From Flavobacterium petrolei (lineage in GTDB: Bacteria; Bacteroidota; Bacteroidia; Flavobacteriales; Flavobacteriaceae), in contig NZ_QNVY02000001.1 of the NCBI RefSeq assembly GCF_003314435.2, positions 310,001 to 374,000 on the forward strand: a stretch of 64,000 nt of DNA, written 5' to 3'. How positions within the stretch are numbered: the first letter of the stretch is position 1; every line of letters begins with the position of its first letter. Shown piece after piece: positions 37,627-47,400 of this stretch. The notes under the pieces are model-generated. The model saw only the letters and a list, made by a program, of their open reading frames with translations, ran no database searches and was not told the origin of the DNA. The translations under genes were made by a program, and so were the position numbers.

Positions 37627-38400
37627 ATGGAAAAACACTATAAAAAAGAAGGTAGATACAGCTATTATGAGGCTGGCGAAGGAACTCCAATTGTCATCTT
37701 GCACGGACTTATGGGAGGACTCAGCAACTTTGACGCTGTTGCTAGTTACTTTTCTTCAAGAGGATACAAGATAATTATTCCAGACTTACCGATCTATACT
37801 CAGAATATTTTGAAAACGAATGTAAAAAGTTTTGCAAAATATGTGAAGGATTTTATCACATTCAAAGGCTTAGAACGCGTCATACTTTTAGGAAATTCTT
37901 TAGGCGGACACATTGCTTTATACCACACTAAAATGTATCCTGAAAAAGTTGCAGGCCTAGTTATCACAGGTAGCTCAGGACTTTATGAAAGCGCCATGGG
38001 TGACAGTTACCCAAAAAGAGGTGATTATGAGTATATCAAGAAAAAAGCCGAAGATGTATTTTATGACCCTAAAGTAGCTACCAAAGAACTTATTGATGAA
38101 GTATACGAGTCCGTAAATGACCGAATAAAATTGATAAAAACACTGACAATTGCAAAAAGCGCGATTCGTCATAATATGGCAAAAGATTTGCCAAAAATGC
38201 ATGTTCAAACCTGTATCATATGGGGAAAAAATGACAAAGTCACTCCTCCAGATGTAGCAGAAGAATTCCATAAATTATTACCTAATTCTACATTATACTG
38301 GATTGACAAATGTGGCCATGCAGCCATGATGGAACATCCTGATGAGTTTAACCGTTTGTTAGAAGAGTGGTTAACACATACTCATTTAGCCGTACATTAA
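37627..38400 (+). CDS. Alpha/beta-fold hydrolase
   Basis: 257 residues with a complete alpha/beta hydrolase core. The oxyanion region is VILHGLMGGLSNFD, the nucleophile elbow GNSLGGH carries the catalytic serine, the acid is probably the Asp of IIWGKNDKVTPP, and the histidine is in CGHAAMMEHPDEF. The cap is of the short, esterase/lyase-like kind. There is no signal peptide, so it is cytoplasmic. The substrate cannot be read from sequence. It is followed after 31 bp by yihA and probably cotranscribed; this pairing is common in Flavobacteria. Confidence 0.85.
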   Translation: MEKHYKKEGRYSYYEAGEGTPIVILHGLMGGLSNFDAVASYFSSRGYKIIIPDLPIYTQNILKTNVKSFAKYVKDFITFKGLERVILLGNSLGGHIALYHTKMYPEKVAGLVITGSSGLYESAMGDSYPKRGDYEYIKKKAEDVFYDPKVATKELIDEVYESVNDRIKLIKTLTIAKSAIRHNMAKDLPKMHVQTCIIWGKNDKVTPPDVAEEFHKLLPNSTLYWIDKCGHAAMMEHPDEFNRLLEEWLTHTHLAVH

Positions 38401-38431
38401 ACCTAAAAGTAGAATTTTACACCCCGAGAAA

Positions 38432-39052
38432 ATGAAAATTAATACCGCCGAATTTGTTATCAGCAACTCTGATGTAAGCAAATGTCCAAAAGACTTTTTG
38501 CCGGAATATGCTTTTATAGGCAGATCAAATGTTGGAAAATCTTCCTTGATAAACATGCTGACCAATCATAAAAAGTTAGCTAAAACTTCCGGAAGACCAG
38601 GAAAAACACAATTGATAAACCATTTTCTGATTAATAACAATTGGTTTTTAGTCGATTTACCTGGATATGGATATGCCAAAGTTTCTAAAAAAACGAAATC
38701 TATTTTTCAGGAATTCATTACTGATTATTTCGAAACTAGAGAACAATTGGTTTGTGCTTTTGTTCTGATTGATATCCGTCATGAAGCACAAACTATAGAT
38801 ATTGAATTCATGTCCTACATGGGCGAAAGTGAAATTCCTTTTTGTATCGTTTTCACCAAAGCGGATAAGATAAGTAAAGTAAAGATCGATTCGCATATTG
38901 CTGCTTACAAAAAGAAAATGTTCGCCAATAATTGGGCCGAAATGCCTCATTATTTTGTAACGTCAGCAACAGAATCAACCGGGAAAGAAGAATTACTTTC
39001 TTATATAGATGAAGTAAATCAAGAAGTTTTTAAGAACAACAGCCAGTTTTAA
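38432..39052 (+). CDS. yihA: Ribosome biogenesis GTPase YihA/YsxC (EngB)
   Basis: 206 residues, the TRAFAC EngB family. The G1 motif is GRSNVGKSSLIN, switch region TSGRPGKTQLINHF, G3 DLPGYGYAK, G4 TKADK, and G5 SATEST. It helps late assembly of the 50S subunit in the cytoplasm. It is the second gene after the hydrolase, and a strong terminator follows. Confidence 0.96.
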   Translation: MKINTAEFVISNSDVSKCPKDFLPEYAFIGRSNVGKSSLINMLTNHKKLAKTSGRPGKTQLINHFLINNNWFLVDLPGYGYAKVSKKTKSIFQEFITDYFETREQLVCAFVLIDIRHEAQTIDIEFMSYMGESEIPFCIVFTKADKISKVKIDSHIAAYKKKMFANNWAEMPHYFVTSATESTGKEELLSYIDEVNQEVFKNNSQF

Positions 39053-39074
39053 AAGCCCCCTATTAAAGCATAAA

Positions 39075-39116
39075 AAATCCCAAAACTTAAAAACGTAAGT
39101 TTTGGGATTTTTTTTA
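39075..39116. terminator. Bidirectional terminator between yihA and gldC
   Basis: A 15-bp perfect stem AAATCCCAAAACTTA/TAAGTTTTGGGATTT (39075-39089 with 39096-39110), T-run on the right and A-run on the left. The flanking genes are convergent. Confidence 0.92.
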
Positions 39117-39130
39117 GAGAGAAATCTACT

Positions 39131-39466
39131 CTATTTTGTTAACTCTAATTTCTCGGCAAAATAATCACAGAAATCTTTCATGGTATCAGCCATTTTTTCG
39201 TCATCTGTAGCGCGTTTGAATGTTTCGGACATTGCCACCAAAGTTTGGTGAAAGAAAATTTTCATTTCATCAACTGGCATATCTTTTGTCCATAAATCAA
39301 TACGCATACTTTCTTTGGCTTTGCTGTCCCAAATAGACAACATAATTGCTTTTGCCTCTTCCTGTTCTACTCCACCGTCTTTAGCAGACCACAGTAATTT
39401 TTCCGGAACACGGTTTTCATCTAACTCAATTAGAAATTTAATTTCTGATGTATTTTTATTTGACAT
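39131..39466 (-). CDS. gldC: Gliding motility protein GldC
   Basis: 111 residues, hydrophilic and without a signal peptide. It matches the GldC pattern (SEIKFLIELDENRVPEKLLWSAKDGG, then WDSKAKESMRIDLWTKDMPVDEMKIFFHQTL). In Flavobacterium johnsoniae gldC lies next to gldB and its loss impairs gliding; the protein is thought to support GldB or the gliding/type IX secretion machinery from the cytoplasm. The start codon overlaps the gldB stop by 1 bp (TAATG), which shows tight coupling. Confidence 0.93.
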   Translation of the reverse strand: MSNKNTSEIKFLIELDENRVPEKLLWSAKDGGVEQEEAKAIMLSIWDSKAKESMRIDLWTKDMPVDEMKIFFHQTLVAMSETFKRATDDEKMADTMKDFCDYFAEKLELTK

Positions 39467-40422
39467 TACTTTTTGGGTTTGTATTTTGATTTCACAAATA
39501 TTTCTTTTGCACTTGTTTTTAGCAAATCAGCGACAGGCACTTCATTATTTTTCATATAGGAACGGACCATTTGCCATCCAATCCAAGCTCCAACTTGTCC
39601 CGGGGATTCGTTATCAATTTCCAAATAAAACTTAGAAAATGGAGCCGGATTAATAAATCGCGGAATTAACTTTTGGTCGTTACTGTAGAGCATTTCTTTT
39701 TCAATAAAATAACGCCACATATAACTTTCATTTTCCTGACACCATACTATTTGTTCCGGTGTATATCCCATTTTTTCGGCATCAGTGTATTCAGGCAAAA
39801 GTAGGTCCTTTAAGTACAATTGCTTTCCGTAATAAATCATTTGACTCAGTAAATCTTTCTCTAGAACAGGAGGGATTTTACGAGCCGAAAAACTCGAAAC
39901 CACATCGGGAGCAATTTGTCTTTGTTCAAAATTTTGCTTTAAATAATTGGGAAACTGATAAAACTTGTGCCCTTTTCCTAAATAAAGTTCCAGCGAAACA
40001 ATCACTAAACTATCCGCATAAATAGCTTTATTATTATAATCCATTTCAGAGATTATGGTAATTACTTTTGGCGTTTTTGTTTGCGGAAAATAATATTTAA
40101 TATGTTTAAAAAGTGTCTCCAATTCTAATTTGACAGGTTCAAAATCAGCATATTTTTTTTGAACTTCCGCGTATAATTCTCTCCACATCGGATCTTGCAT
40201 TTTATTTAACCAAACGCTATTATCGTTTCCTGCAGGAAAAAAAAATGGGAATTCCTTTTTTACTTTTTCTAAATCCTTTGGAGGCGTTTCAAAAAATATT
40301 TTATCAAATCGCACCACTTTTAATTCCAAAGGAATTGCTGTAACGGCACTTTCAACTTTAGTTTTCTTATTACAAGAAAAAAAAACGAGACAAAAGACTA
40401 CAAGAAACAGATATTTTTTCAT
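39466..40422 (-). CDS. gldB: Gliding motility lipoprotein GldB
   Basis: 318 residues. The signal peptide ends in a lipobox (LVFFSC, C17). The mature part is recognisable as GldB (VVRFDKIFFETPPKDLEKVKKEFPFFFPAG, later GAWIGWQMVRSYM). GldB is an essential envelope lipoprotein for gliding motility in F. johnsoniae, with a GldB/peptidase-like fold whose exact task is not known. gldB and gldC form one operon with a possible promoter at 40486. Confidence 0.93.
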   Translation of the reverse strand: MKKYLFLVVFCLVFFSCNKKTKVESAVTAIPLELKVVRFDKIFFETPPKDLEKVKKEFPFFFPAGNDNSVWLNKMQDPMWRELYAEVQKKYADFEPVKLELETLFKHIKYYFPQTKTPKVITIISEMDYNNKAIYADSLVIVSLELYLGKGHKFYQFPNYLKQNFEQRQIAPDVVSSFSARKIPPVLEKDLLSQMIYYGKQLYLKDLLLPEYTDAEKMGYTPEQIVWCQENESYMWRYFIEKEMLYSNDQKLIPRFINPAPFSKFYLEIDNESPGQVGAWIGWQMVRSYMKNNEVPVADLLKTSAKEIFVKSKYKPKK

Positions 40423-40485
40423 ATATATTAATTAAATTTGTTTCCAAAGAATCCTAGGAAACGAATGCATGACGAAATGATTTTG

Positions 40486-40493
40486 CAAATATA
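40486..40493 (-). promoter_or_regulatory. TAnnTTTG -7 element of gldBC
   Basis: Minus-strand TATATTTG, 64 bp before the gldB ATG, in the divergent gap with nadE. Confidence 0.45.
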
Positions 40494-40522
40494 CATTCCT
40501 GCTTTTTAAAACGTAAACTATT

Positions 40523-41320
40523 ATGACTAAAAAAAGTGCAATCCAAGTTGAAAAAGTAAATACTCAAATTGTAAACTGGTTAAAAACATATGCTGAAAAT
40601 GCAAAAGTAAATGGATTTGTAATAGGTATTTCCGGCGGAGTAGATTCGGCAGTGACCTCAACATTATGTGCACAAACAGGATTAAAAGTTTTATGTGTTG
40701 AAATGCCTATTCATCAAGCACCAAGTCATGTAACCAGAGGACGCGAACATATTGAACAGCTAAAACAAAGATTCCCTAATGTTTCCAGCACTGAAGCTGA
40801 TTTGACTGGCGTTTTTGAAACGTTTAAAAAAGCAGTTCCTGATGATTCAGATACAGCAAAAGTTCACCTAGCACTTGCAAATACAAGAGCACGATTAAGA
40901 ATGACCACGCTCTATTACTTTGCAGGAATCCATGGTTTACTAGTTGCAGGAACAGGCAATAAAGTAGAAGATTTTGGCGTAGGTTTTTATACAAAATACG
41001 GAGACGGCGGAGTAGATTTAAGTCCAATTGCTGATTTGATGAAATCAGAAGTCTATCTATTAGGCCGTTATTTACAAATACCGGAATCTATTTTAAAAGC
41101 TTCTCCAACAGACGGATTATTTGGTGATGACAGAACTGATGAAGATCAATTAGGAGCCAGTTATGATGAATTAGAATGGGCAATGCTTGAAAATGAAGCC
41201 GGAAAGTCAGCGGAAGACTTTTCAGGACGAGAAAAAATTGTTTTCGAAATTTATAAGCGATTAAACAATATTAATCAACATAAAATGCTAGCAATTCCAG
41301 TATGTTTTATCACAAAATGA
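40523..41320 (+). CDS. nadE: NAD(+) synthetase (ammonia-dependent type)
   Basis: 265 residues, a single synthetase domain without the N-terminal glutaminase, so ammonia is the expected nitrogen donor. The PP-loop is GISGGVDSAVTS. Further family segments are GNKVEDFGVGFYTKYGDGGVDLSPIADLMKSEVY and ASPTDGLFGDDRTDEDQLG. It makes the last step of NAD synthesis from deamido-NAD in the cytoplasm. It is divergent from gldBC and stands upstream of a response regulator gene. Confidence 0.96.
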   Translation: MTKKSAIQVEKVNTQIVNWLKTYAENAKVNGFVIGISGGVDSAVTSTLCAQTGLKVLCVEMPIHQAPSHVTRGREHIEQLKQRFPNVSSTEADLTGVFETFKKAVPDDSDTAKVHLALANTRARLRMTTLYYFAGIHGLLVAGTGNKVEDFGVGFYTKYGDGGVDLSPIADLMKSEVYLLGRYLQIPESILKASPTDGLFGDDRTDEDQLGASYDELEWAMLENEAGKSAEDFSGREKIVFEIYKRLNNINQHKMLAIPVCFITK

Positions 41321-41417
41321 TAAAGAAGTAATATTTTATATTGATTTACAATTAATTACAGAATTTATTTATTAATTTTACATTTCCAATTACAAACAAT
41401 TCTAAAAATTTAAAATT

Positions 41418-42047
41418 ATGATTAAAGTATGTATAGCCGATAATTATCCTGTTGTGCATTTTGGAGTGAAATCTTACTTTAAAGATAATGCAGACATCTC
41501 AATAGTTGCCAATGTCGGCAATTTCTTGATGGTAAGGGATATTCTTCAAACTAAAGACATTGATGTATTAGTATTAGATTTGGAACTGGAAGGTCTTTCC
41601 AGTATTTTTGAGGTCAAAGCGATCTTAAAAAACTTTCCAAAAACAAAAATTATTATATTTAGTGGGCTTTCAGAACAGATTTATGCGCCAAATGCCATAA
41701 AAGCCGGAGTATCTGGCTTTGTGCATAAATCAGAAAAGTTAGAAACTTTAGGTATTTCGATTATCAAAGTCTCCCAAGGCAAGATAATCATGAATGAAAC
41801 CGTGAAGAAAAACTTAGCCTTGATTGCAAAACAAAGTAAAAGCGAACGTTTATACCGCAAGCTTTCTAACCGTGAGGTAGAAGTTTTACGTTATTTAAGT
41901 GGAGGAAAAAAGAATCATGAAATTGCTGAAATTTTAAACCTCAACGAAAAAACGATTAGTACCTACAAATTGCGATTACTAACCAAACTAAATGTTACAA
42001 ATCTGGTAGATTTAGTAGACAAAGCTAAAAAATTAGAGATTGTTTAG
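41418..42047 (+). CDS. LuxR-type response regulator
   Basis: 209 residues. An N-terminal receiver domain (KVCIADNYPVVHFGVKSYF, phosphoacceptor in VLVLDLELEG, SEKLETL region with the conserved Lys in FVHKSEK) is joined to a C-terminal LuxR helix-turn-helix (LSNREVEVLRYLSGGKKNHEIAEILNLNEKTISTYKLRLLTKL). It is a DNA-binding partner of an unknown histidine kinase; none is adjacent. The stop overlaps the end of the duplicated dnaG tail on the other strand. Confidence 0.93.
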   Translation: MIKVCIADNYPVVHFGVKSYFKDNADISIVANVGNFLMVRDILQTKDIDVLVLDLELEGLSSIFEVKAILKNFPKTKIIIFSGLSEQIYAPNAIKAGVSGFVHKSEKLETLGISIIKVSQGKIIMNETVKKNLALIAKQSKSERLYRKLSNREVEVLRYLSGGKKNHEIAEILNLNEKTISTYKLRLLTKLNVTNLVDLVDKAKKLEIV

Positions 42048-42172
42048 TAATATCTAGACATTACTCTTCCTAATTTTTTAGAAAAAGAATGGATTAATAT
42101 ATTGTAATCCATTACCAAAGATAAAGGCTCTGTATTATCTGAATTCGGTTCAGATGATAGAGAGCTTTTTAA
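42044..42172 (-). pseudogene. Diverged tandem duplicate of the dnaG 3' end
   Basis: On the minus strand, directly downstream of the dnaG stop, about 42 codons are open and end with TAA at 42044-42046. The translation includes SSEPNSDNTEPLSLVM and FSKKLGRVMSRYY. The end of DnaG itself includes SNEPDSDNMESLSLVM and FSKKLGRVVVRYH. The two are aligned over their whole length with no gap but differ at many positions. The copy is in a different reading frame from dnaG and has no start codon of its own, so it is a remnant of a tandem duplication of roughly 130 bp. It can also be read as a possible -1 extension of dnaG, which I consider unlikely. Confidence 0.85.
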
Positions 42173-42174
42173 TT

Positions 42175-44157
42175 TTAATGATATCGAACCACAACTCTTC
42201 CTAATTTTTTTGAAAATTTTCCTCTCAGCTCTATATAATTCATGACTAAAGACAGTGACTCCATATTATCCGAATCTGGCTCATTAGAGACTGAATTTTT
42301 TAACTCTTCAATAATTTCACTAAGTAAAAACCATCTTAAAGTAAGTAATGTATCCGAAACATCCTGATTTAACATTTCTTCTTTAGTTTTAGGAAAAATG
42401 TTTTGTCCTACCCAATTATGCAGTACATTTTTCTCGTCCTCCATTATAATATTAGTCACTTCATCCGGAATACCCGATTGAATGTGATTTATATATTTTT
42501 CAAGTCCAGAATCCTCATTTTGCAAATAAAAATCTATTAAATTTTTATAAATATCTCTAAATATAGGACTTGCAAATTCTACTTCATCATCTTGCAAACT
42601 CAAATATATTTTTTGAAAAACTTTTAATTCTTTAATTTCAGTAACATCTATAATCTCTCCATCACTATTTAACTTTAATAAAACTTCTTCAAATTTTTCT
42701 GTTTTATTACCATACAGTAAAAGAATTTCAATTATTTTACGTTCGAAGCGATACAAAGAATCCACTTTATCCGTATCAACGGTTTCTTCATTTTTAATAT
42801 AGTCAAAAGCATTTTGTAATTGCTCTTGTTTCTGCTTTTTACCAACTTCAGAAATATCTTTTTGAACTAATTGCGCTAACGTACTTTGCAAAACCTGCTC
42901 CGAAATATCCATAATTCGGGAACATTCCTGAATATAAATTTCGCGCTGAATCCTGTCCGGAATTTTCGAAATACTGACTACCATATCCCGAATCAAATCG
43001 GCTTTTTTTATTGGATCGTTCTTGGCTTCATTCATCAAAAGCGATGCTTTGAACTGAATGAAATCTTTAGCATTATCTTCAAGATATGAGACTAAATCAT
43101 CATGGGATGTTTTTTTAGCAAAACTATCAGGGTCTTCCCCATCAGGAAAGGTACATACTTTTACATTCATCCCTTCTTCCAGAATCAAATCGATTCCTCT
43201 AATGGAAGCGCGCAGTCCCGCCGCGTCACCATCAAAAAGAACGGTAATATTCTTTGTCAATCTATTGACTAATCGGATTTGATCGGGCGTCAAAGCGGTT
43301 CCAGAAGAAGACACAACATTTTCAATACCGGATTGGCTGAACTGAATTACATCCGTATATCCTTCAACTAAATAGCAATTATTTAATTTTGCTATCGATT
43401 GTTTAGCCTGAAAAATACCATAAAGCACTTTGCTTTTATGATAAATTTCACTTTCGGGTGAATTCAGGTATTTGGCTGCTTTTTTATCATTGGTAAGAAT
43501 CCGACCTCCAAAACCCAATACTCGTCCAGACATACTTTCTATAGGAAACATAACACGGCCTTTGAACCTGTCGAATGGTCTGTCGTCACGGGGGATTGTA
43601 AGTCCTGTACTTTCTAGAAACTCTAATTTATATCCTTTTCCTAAGGCTTCTTTAGTAAAAGCATCCCAAGTTTCAGGCGAATATCCTAAACTAAATTTGT
43701 TGATAGTCTCATTCGTAAATCCTCTTTCTTTAAAATAAGAATATCCAATTGCCTTTCCCTCTTCAGAGTTTAAAAGTGTATTATGGAAATAGCTTTTTGC
43801 AAATTCCGAAACCAAATACATACTTTCCCGAACATCAGTTATGGCCTTCTCCTGATCCGTTTGCTCCGTTTCTTCAATTTCGATATTGTATTTTTTAGCT
43901 AAATATCGAATGGCTTCCGGATAGGTAAAATGAGAATGTTCCATTAAGAATGCAACAGAGTTCCCACCTTTTCCAGAGCTAAAATCTTTCCAAATTCCCT
44001 TTGCCGGCGAAACCATGAACGATGGAGAACGCTCTTCAGAGAAAGGACTTAATCCTTTCCAATTACTTCCTGCACGCTTCAACTGCACAAAATCACCGAT
44101 AACCTCCTCTACTCGAGCAGTTTCGAAAACAATATCAATAGTGGCTTTTGAGATCAA
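42175..44157 (-). CDS. dnaG: DNA primase DnaG with a zinc domain lacking its ligands
   Basis: 660 residues. The N-terminal primase zinc-ribbon domain is recognisable (LKRAGSNWKGLSPFSEERSP, then SFMVSPAKGIWKDFSSGKGG), but the usual Cys-x2-His and Cys-x2-Cys positions are Ser37, Ser40, Asp58 and Ser61, so it cannot bind zinc in the normal way. The RNA polymerase core is intact, with TOPRIM motifs LVEGYTDVIQFSQSG and FDGDAAGLRASIRG. A C-terminal helicase-binding-type region follows. It makes RNA primers at the replication fork. It starts 16 bp or so after a TAnnTTTG element. The end of the gene is duplicated downstream. Confidence 0.96.
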   Translation of the reverse strand: MISKATIDIVFETARVEEVIGDFVQLKRAGSNWKGLSPFSEERSPSFMVSPAKGIWKDFSSGKGGNSVAFLMEHSHFTYPEAIRYLAKKYNIEIEETEQTDQEKAITDVRESMYLVSEFAKSYFHNTLLNSEEGKAIGYSYFKERGFTNETINKFSLGYSPETWDAFTKEALGKGYKLEFLESTGLTIPRDDRPFDRFKGRVMFPIESMSGRVLGFGGRILTNDKKAAKYLNSPESEIYHKSKVLYGIFQAKQSIAKLNNCYLVEGYTDVIQFSQSGIENVVSSSGTALTPDQIRLVNRLTKNITVLFDGDAAGLRASIRGIDLILEEGMNVKVCTFPDGEDPDSFAKKTSHDDLVSYLEDNAKDFIQFKASLLMNEAKNDPIKKADLIRDMVVSISKIPDRIQREIYIQECSRIMDISEQVLQSTLAQLVQKDISEVGKKQKQEQLQNAFDYIKNEETVDTDKVDSLYRFERKIIEILLLYGNKTEKFEEVLLKLNSDGEIIDVTEIKELKVFQKIYLSLQDDEVEFASPIFRDIYKNLIDFYLQNEDSGLEKYINHIQSGIPDEVTNIIMEDEKNVLHNWVGQNIFPKTKEEMLNQDVSDTLLTLRWFLLSEIIEELKNSVSNEPDSDNMESLSLVMNYIELRGKFSKKLGRVVVRYH

Positions 44158-44457
44158 ATTGTTATTTTTTTGAAGTTCAAAGTTACAACGTTTAAGCTGA
44201 AAAAATTATTGTTAGTACAAATAAAATCATCCCCTGATAAAACCCATAAATCATTCTATTTGATAATTTAAAAAGTTATAAATATTTTACAAATCAAAGA
44301 AACGGCCTAATTCATCATTTTAATTCAGTTAAAAAGCTATTAATTTTTAACATTCTTTTATATATCATAAAATAAACGTTATTTTGTAATTGATTCCCCC
44401 AATCTACATTCCAATTTATTGCTACATAAACAATTACTTTAAAAACCTCTGTCTATA
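44158..44457. other. 300-bp divergent gap between dnaG and a histidine kinase
   Basis: The dnaG-proximal side holds a TAnnTTTG element (44178-44185, minus). The remainder is AT-rich with no small ORF, hairpin or RNA gene that I can support. Confidence 0.5.
44178..44185 (-). promoter_or_regulatory. TAnnTTTG -7 element of dnaG
   Basis: Minus-strand TAACTTTG, a full match, 20 bp before the dnaG ATG at 44157. Confidence 0.55.
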
Positions 44458-47400
44458 ATGCAGAATTTAATAAAATCATTCGATACCATAGATTTTCAGC
44501 AAGAATTCAATAGTATTCTATTATTTGTATCGGAAATATGTGAAATCCCTTGTGTTTTTATATCATTAATTGATTTAACTGGCCTAACAGTAAAAGCAAA
44601 AATAGGCTTAGATCTTCTACCTATCTTACCTAATATAATAGCGTTTAATGAAACTATTATTCAGCAAAATAAAATTAAAATCGTTTCAGATATTAATAAT
44701 GACGTTTCTGATCAATCCGAAAACTTAGTAATTTTTTTCGCTGGGTTTCCAATATGTCTTAATGAAAATCTAGTTATCGGAACTATTTGTATTATGGACA
44801 CTAAGGCGAAAGAGCTTTCCTCAATACAGTTAAAATATCTGGATCATGCTGTACAACAAATTCAATCTTTATTGAAATTACATATTGAAAACAAGGAATT
44901 ACAAGAAACAGTCAAACAGCAAGAAAATCAATTTCAACTGTCTATTGATAATTCAAATGAAATTATCTTCGAGATCAATTTAGAAGGAATAATTAGCTAT
45001 GTTTCAAATAACTGGACTAAACATCTAGGTCACGAGATTAAAGATGTTTTAGGTAAAAGCAACGCTTCCTTTTTACACCCTGAAGATTTAGAGAATTGCA
45101 TTGCATTTTTAGATAATGTCATTAAAACCGGAGAAAATGAAGGTGAATTAATCTATAGAATACAACATAAACAAGGGCACTATGTTTGGCATGAAACACG
45201 TTTGAAATTAGCACAAAAAAATGGCGCTCCAATTTTTACAGGAAACTGTAGAGACATTACTGAACATATTGAGGTCGAACAGAAGCTATTGCAACAAAAA
45301 GATTTCTATGAAACCATATTAAATAATTTACCAACCGATGTTGTAGTATTTGACTCTAATCACAAGTACATCTATGTAAATCCAATAGCAATCAAAAATG
45401 AAAAGTTGCGCAAATTTATAATTGGAAAAGACGATTTTGAATACGCACAACATATGCAACGAGATCCCTCCATCGCTAAAAGTAGAAGGGGAAAATTTCT
45501 TGCAGCACTTCAAAAAGAGAAAACCTCATTTTGGGAAGAAACTTTACATTCTGAAGTTGATGGCATTACTTACCATGACCGAAAATTTACTCCAGTTTTT
45601 AATGATGATGGAAGTTTTAAAATGATGATCGGTTTTAGTGTTAACATCACTGAAAGTAAAAAAATTCAAGAGGAAATTCTCAAAAGCCGACAACTTACTG
45701 CCAGTATTCTCCAAAATGTAGCTGTTGGGATTTTAGTTCAAGGACCGCAATCAGAAATTCTAGAAAATAATATAGCAGCTTGCGAAATGTTAGGACTTAC
45801 CGAAGATCAACTTCATGGTAAAACCTCTTTTGATGCGCAGTGGAAAGTAATTCATATCGATGGTTCACCTTTCCAACCAGATGAACATCCTGTACCGCAG
45901 GCGATACAAAAGTTGAAGCCAATAAACAATATTGTAATGGGCGTTCATCGGCCAACGAATAATGATTTGGTTTGGTTATTGGTTGATGCCATACCAGTAT
46001 TTGGAGATCTTAATGAATTACTCTATGTAATATGCTCTTTTAATGATATAACAGCACAAAAAAATGCAGAAGATTCCTTAAAAATCAGCAATGAGCGTTT
46101 TACCTATTCCAGTAAAGCGACTTCAGATGCGCTGTGGGATTGGGATATGATTACGGATGAAATATTTGTTGGAGAAAGTTATTCTATTCTTTTTGGACAT
46201 CAATTTGAGAATAACATTATAACAGGTCAAGAATGTGAGAATTATATTCATCCAGAAGACAGAGAAAACTATTTTGCATCTGCAGAAAAAGCCATAAATA
46301 CAGATGTTTATAGATGGACAGAAGAATACCGTTATCTAAAATCAGATAAAACTTATGCCTTTGTAAAAGACAAGGCCGTTATTATACGAAACGATGAAGG
46401 TAAGGCAATCCGAATGATTGGAGCCATGCAAGACATCACGAAAGAGAAAAAATTAAAAGATGAATTACAGCAAAGTGAAGAACAATTTAAAGGAGCTTTT
46501 GAGAATTCCGCAGTAGGAATGGCTTTGGTTAATCTAGATGGTTATTATACAGAAACGAACGTAAGACTTTGTAAAATGCTTGGTTATTCAAATCAAGAAA
46601 TGAAACACCTGAAATTCCAAGAGATAACCCATTATGAAGATTTGTCGATTGATTTAGATTATAAAGAAAAGTTAGACTCTGGAAAGATCTCTAACTTCAG
46701 TTCAGAAAAAAGGTTCATTCATAAAAATAAATCTATCATATGGGCACACATGTCTGTTTCGTCAGCAAAAAACAATAAGAATGAAATTAAGTATTATATC
46801 GTCCAGGTAATAGACATCACTGAAAGAAAAAAAATCGAAGAGGAAAACAAAGTGTTAACTGATGAAAATAACAGGAATAAAACTAGTCAGTTAAATGAGG
46901 CGAAGAGTCTTTATCGTCTATTAGCCGACAATACGGTAGATTTAATTTGTTTACATAACGCAGATACAACTTTTAAGTATATTTCACCATCAATACGAAA
47001 TTTGCTAGGGTATTCTTCCGACGAATTACTAGGAAAATTCCCTTTGGATTATGCTCATCCAGAAGATAAAAATTATCTTCAAAAAAAAATGGATAAGTTC
47101 CTTACCCTGAGAATGGATGAACCAGTAATTGCAAGGTTTAAAAAAAGCAATAATGAATACATTTGGATAGAAATAAAAACAAATTTAATTTTAGAGAACA
47201 AAGTTCTAATTGGAATTCAAACAAGTTCAAGAGATGTAACTTCTAAAAAAATAGCCGAAGAAGCAATTGAGAAAGCACTTGCAAAAGAAAGAGAATTAAA
47301 TGAATTACGCACCAATTTAGTATCCACAATTTCTCATGAATTCAGAACGCCTATGACTACAATTAGAACTAGTGCGGAATTAATATCTATGTATTTAGAA

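Noticed and set aside
42044..42172. Programmed -1 frameshift that extends DnaG
   Set aside because: No slippery heptamer followed by a pseudoknot was recognised before the dnaG stop. A duplication remnant is simpler, though the frame is open.
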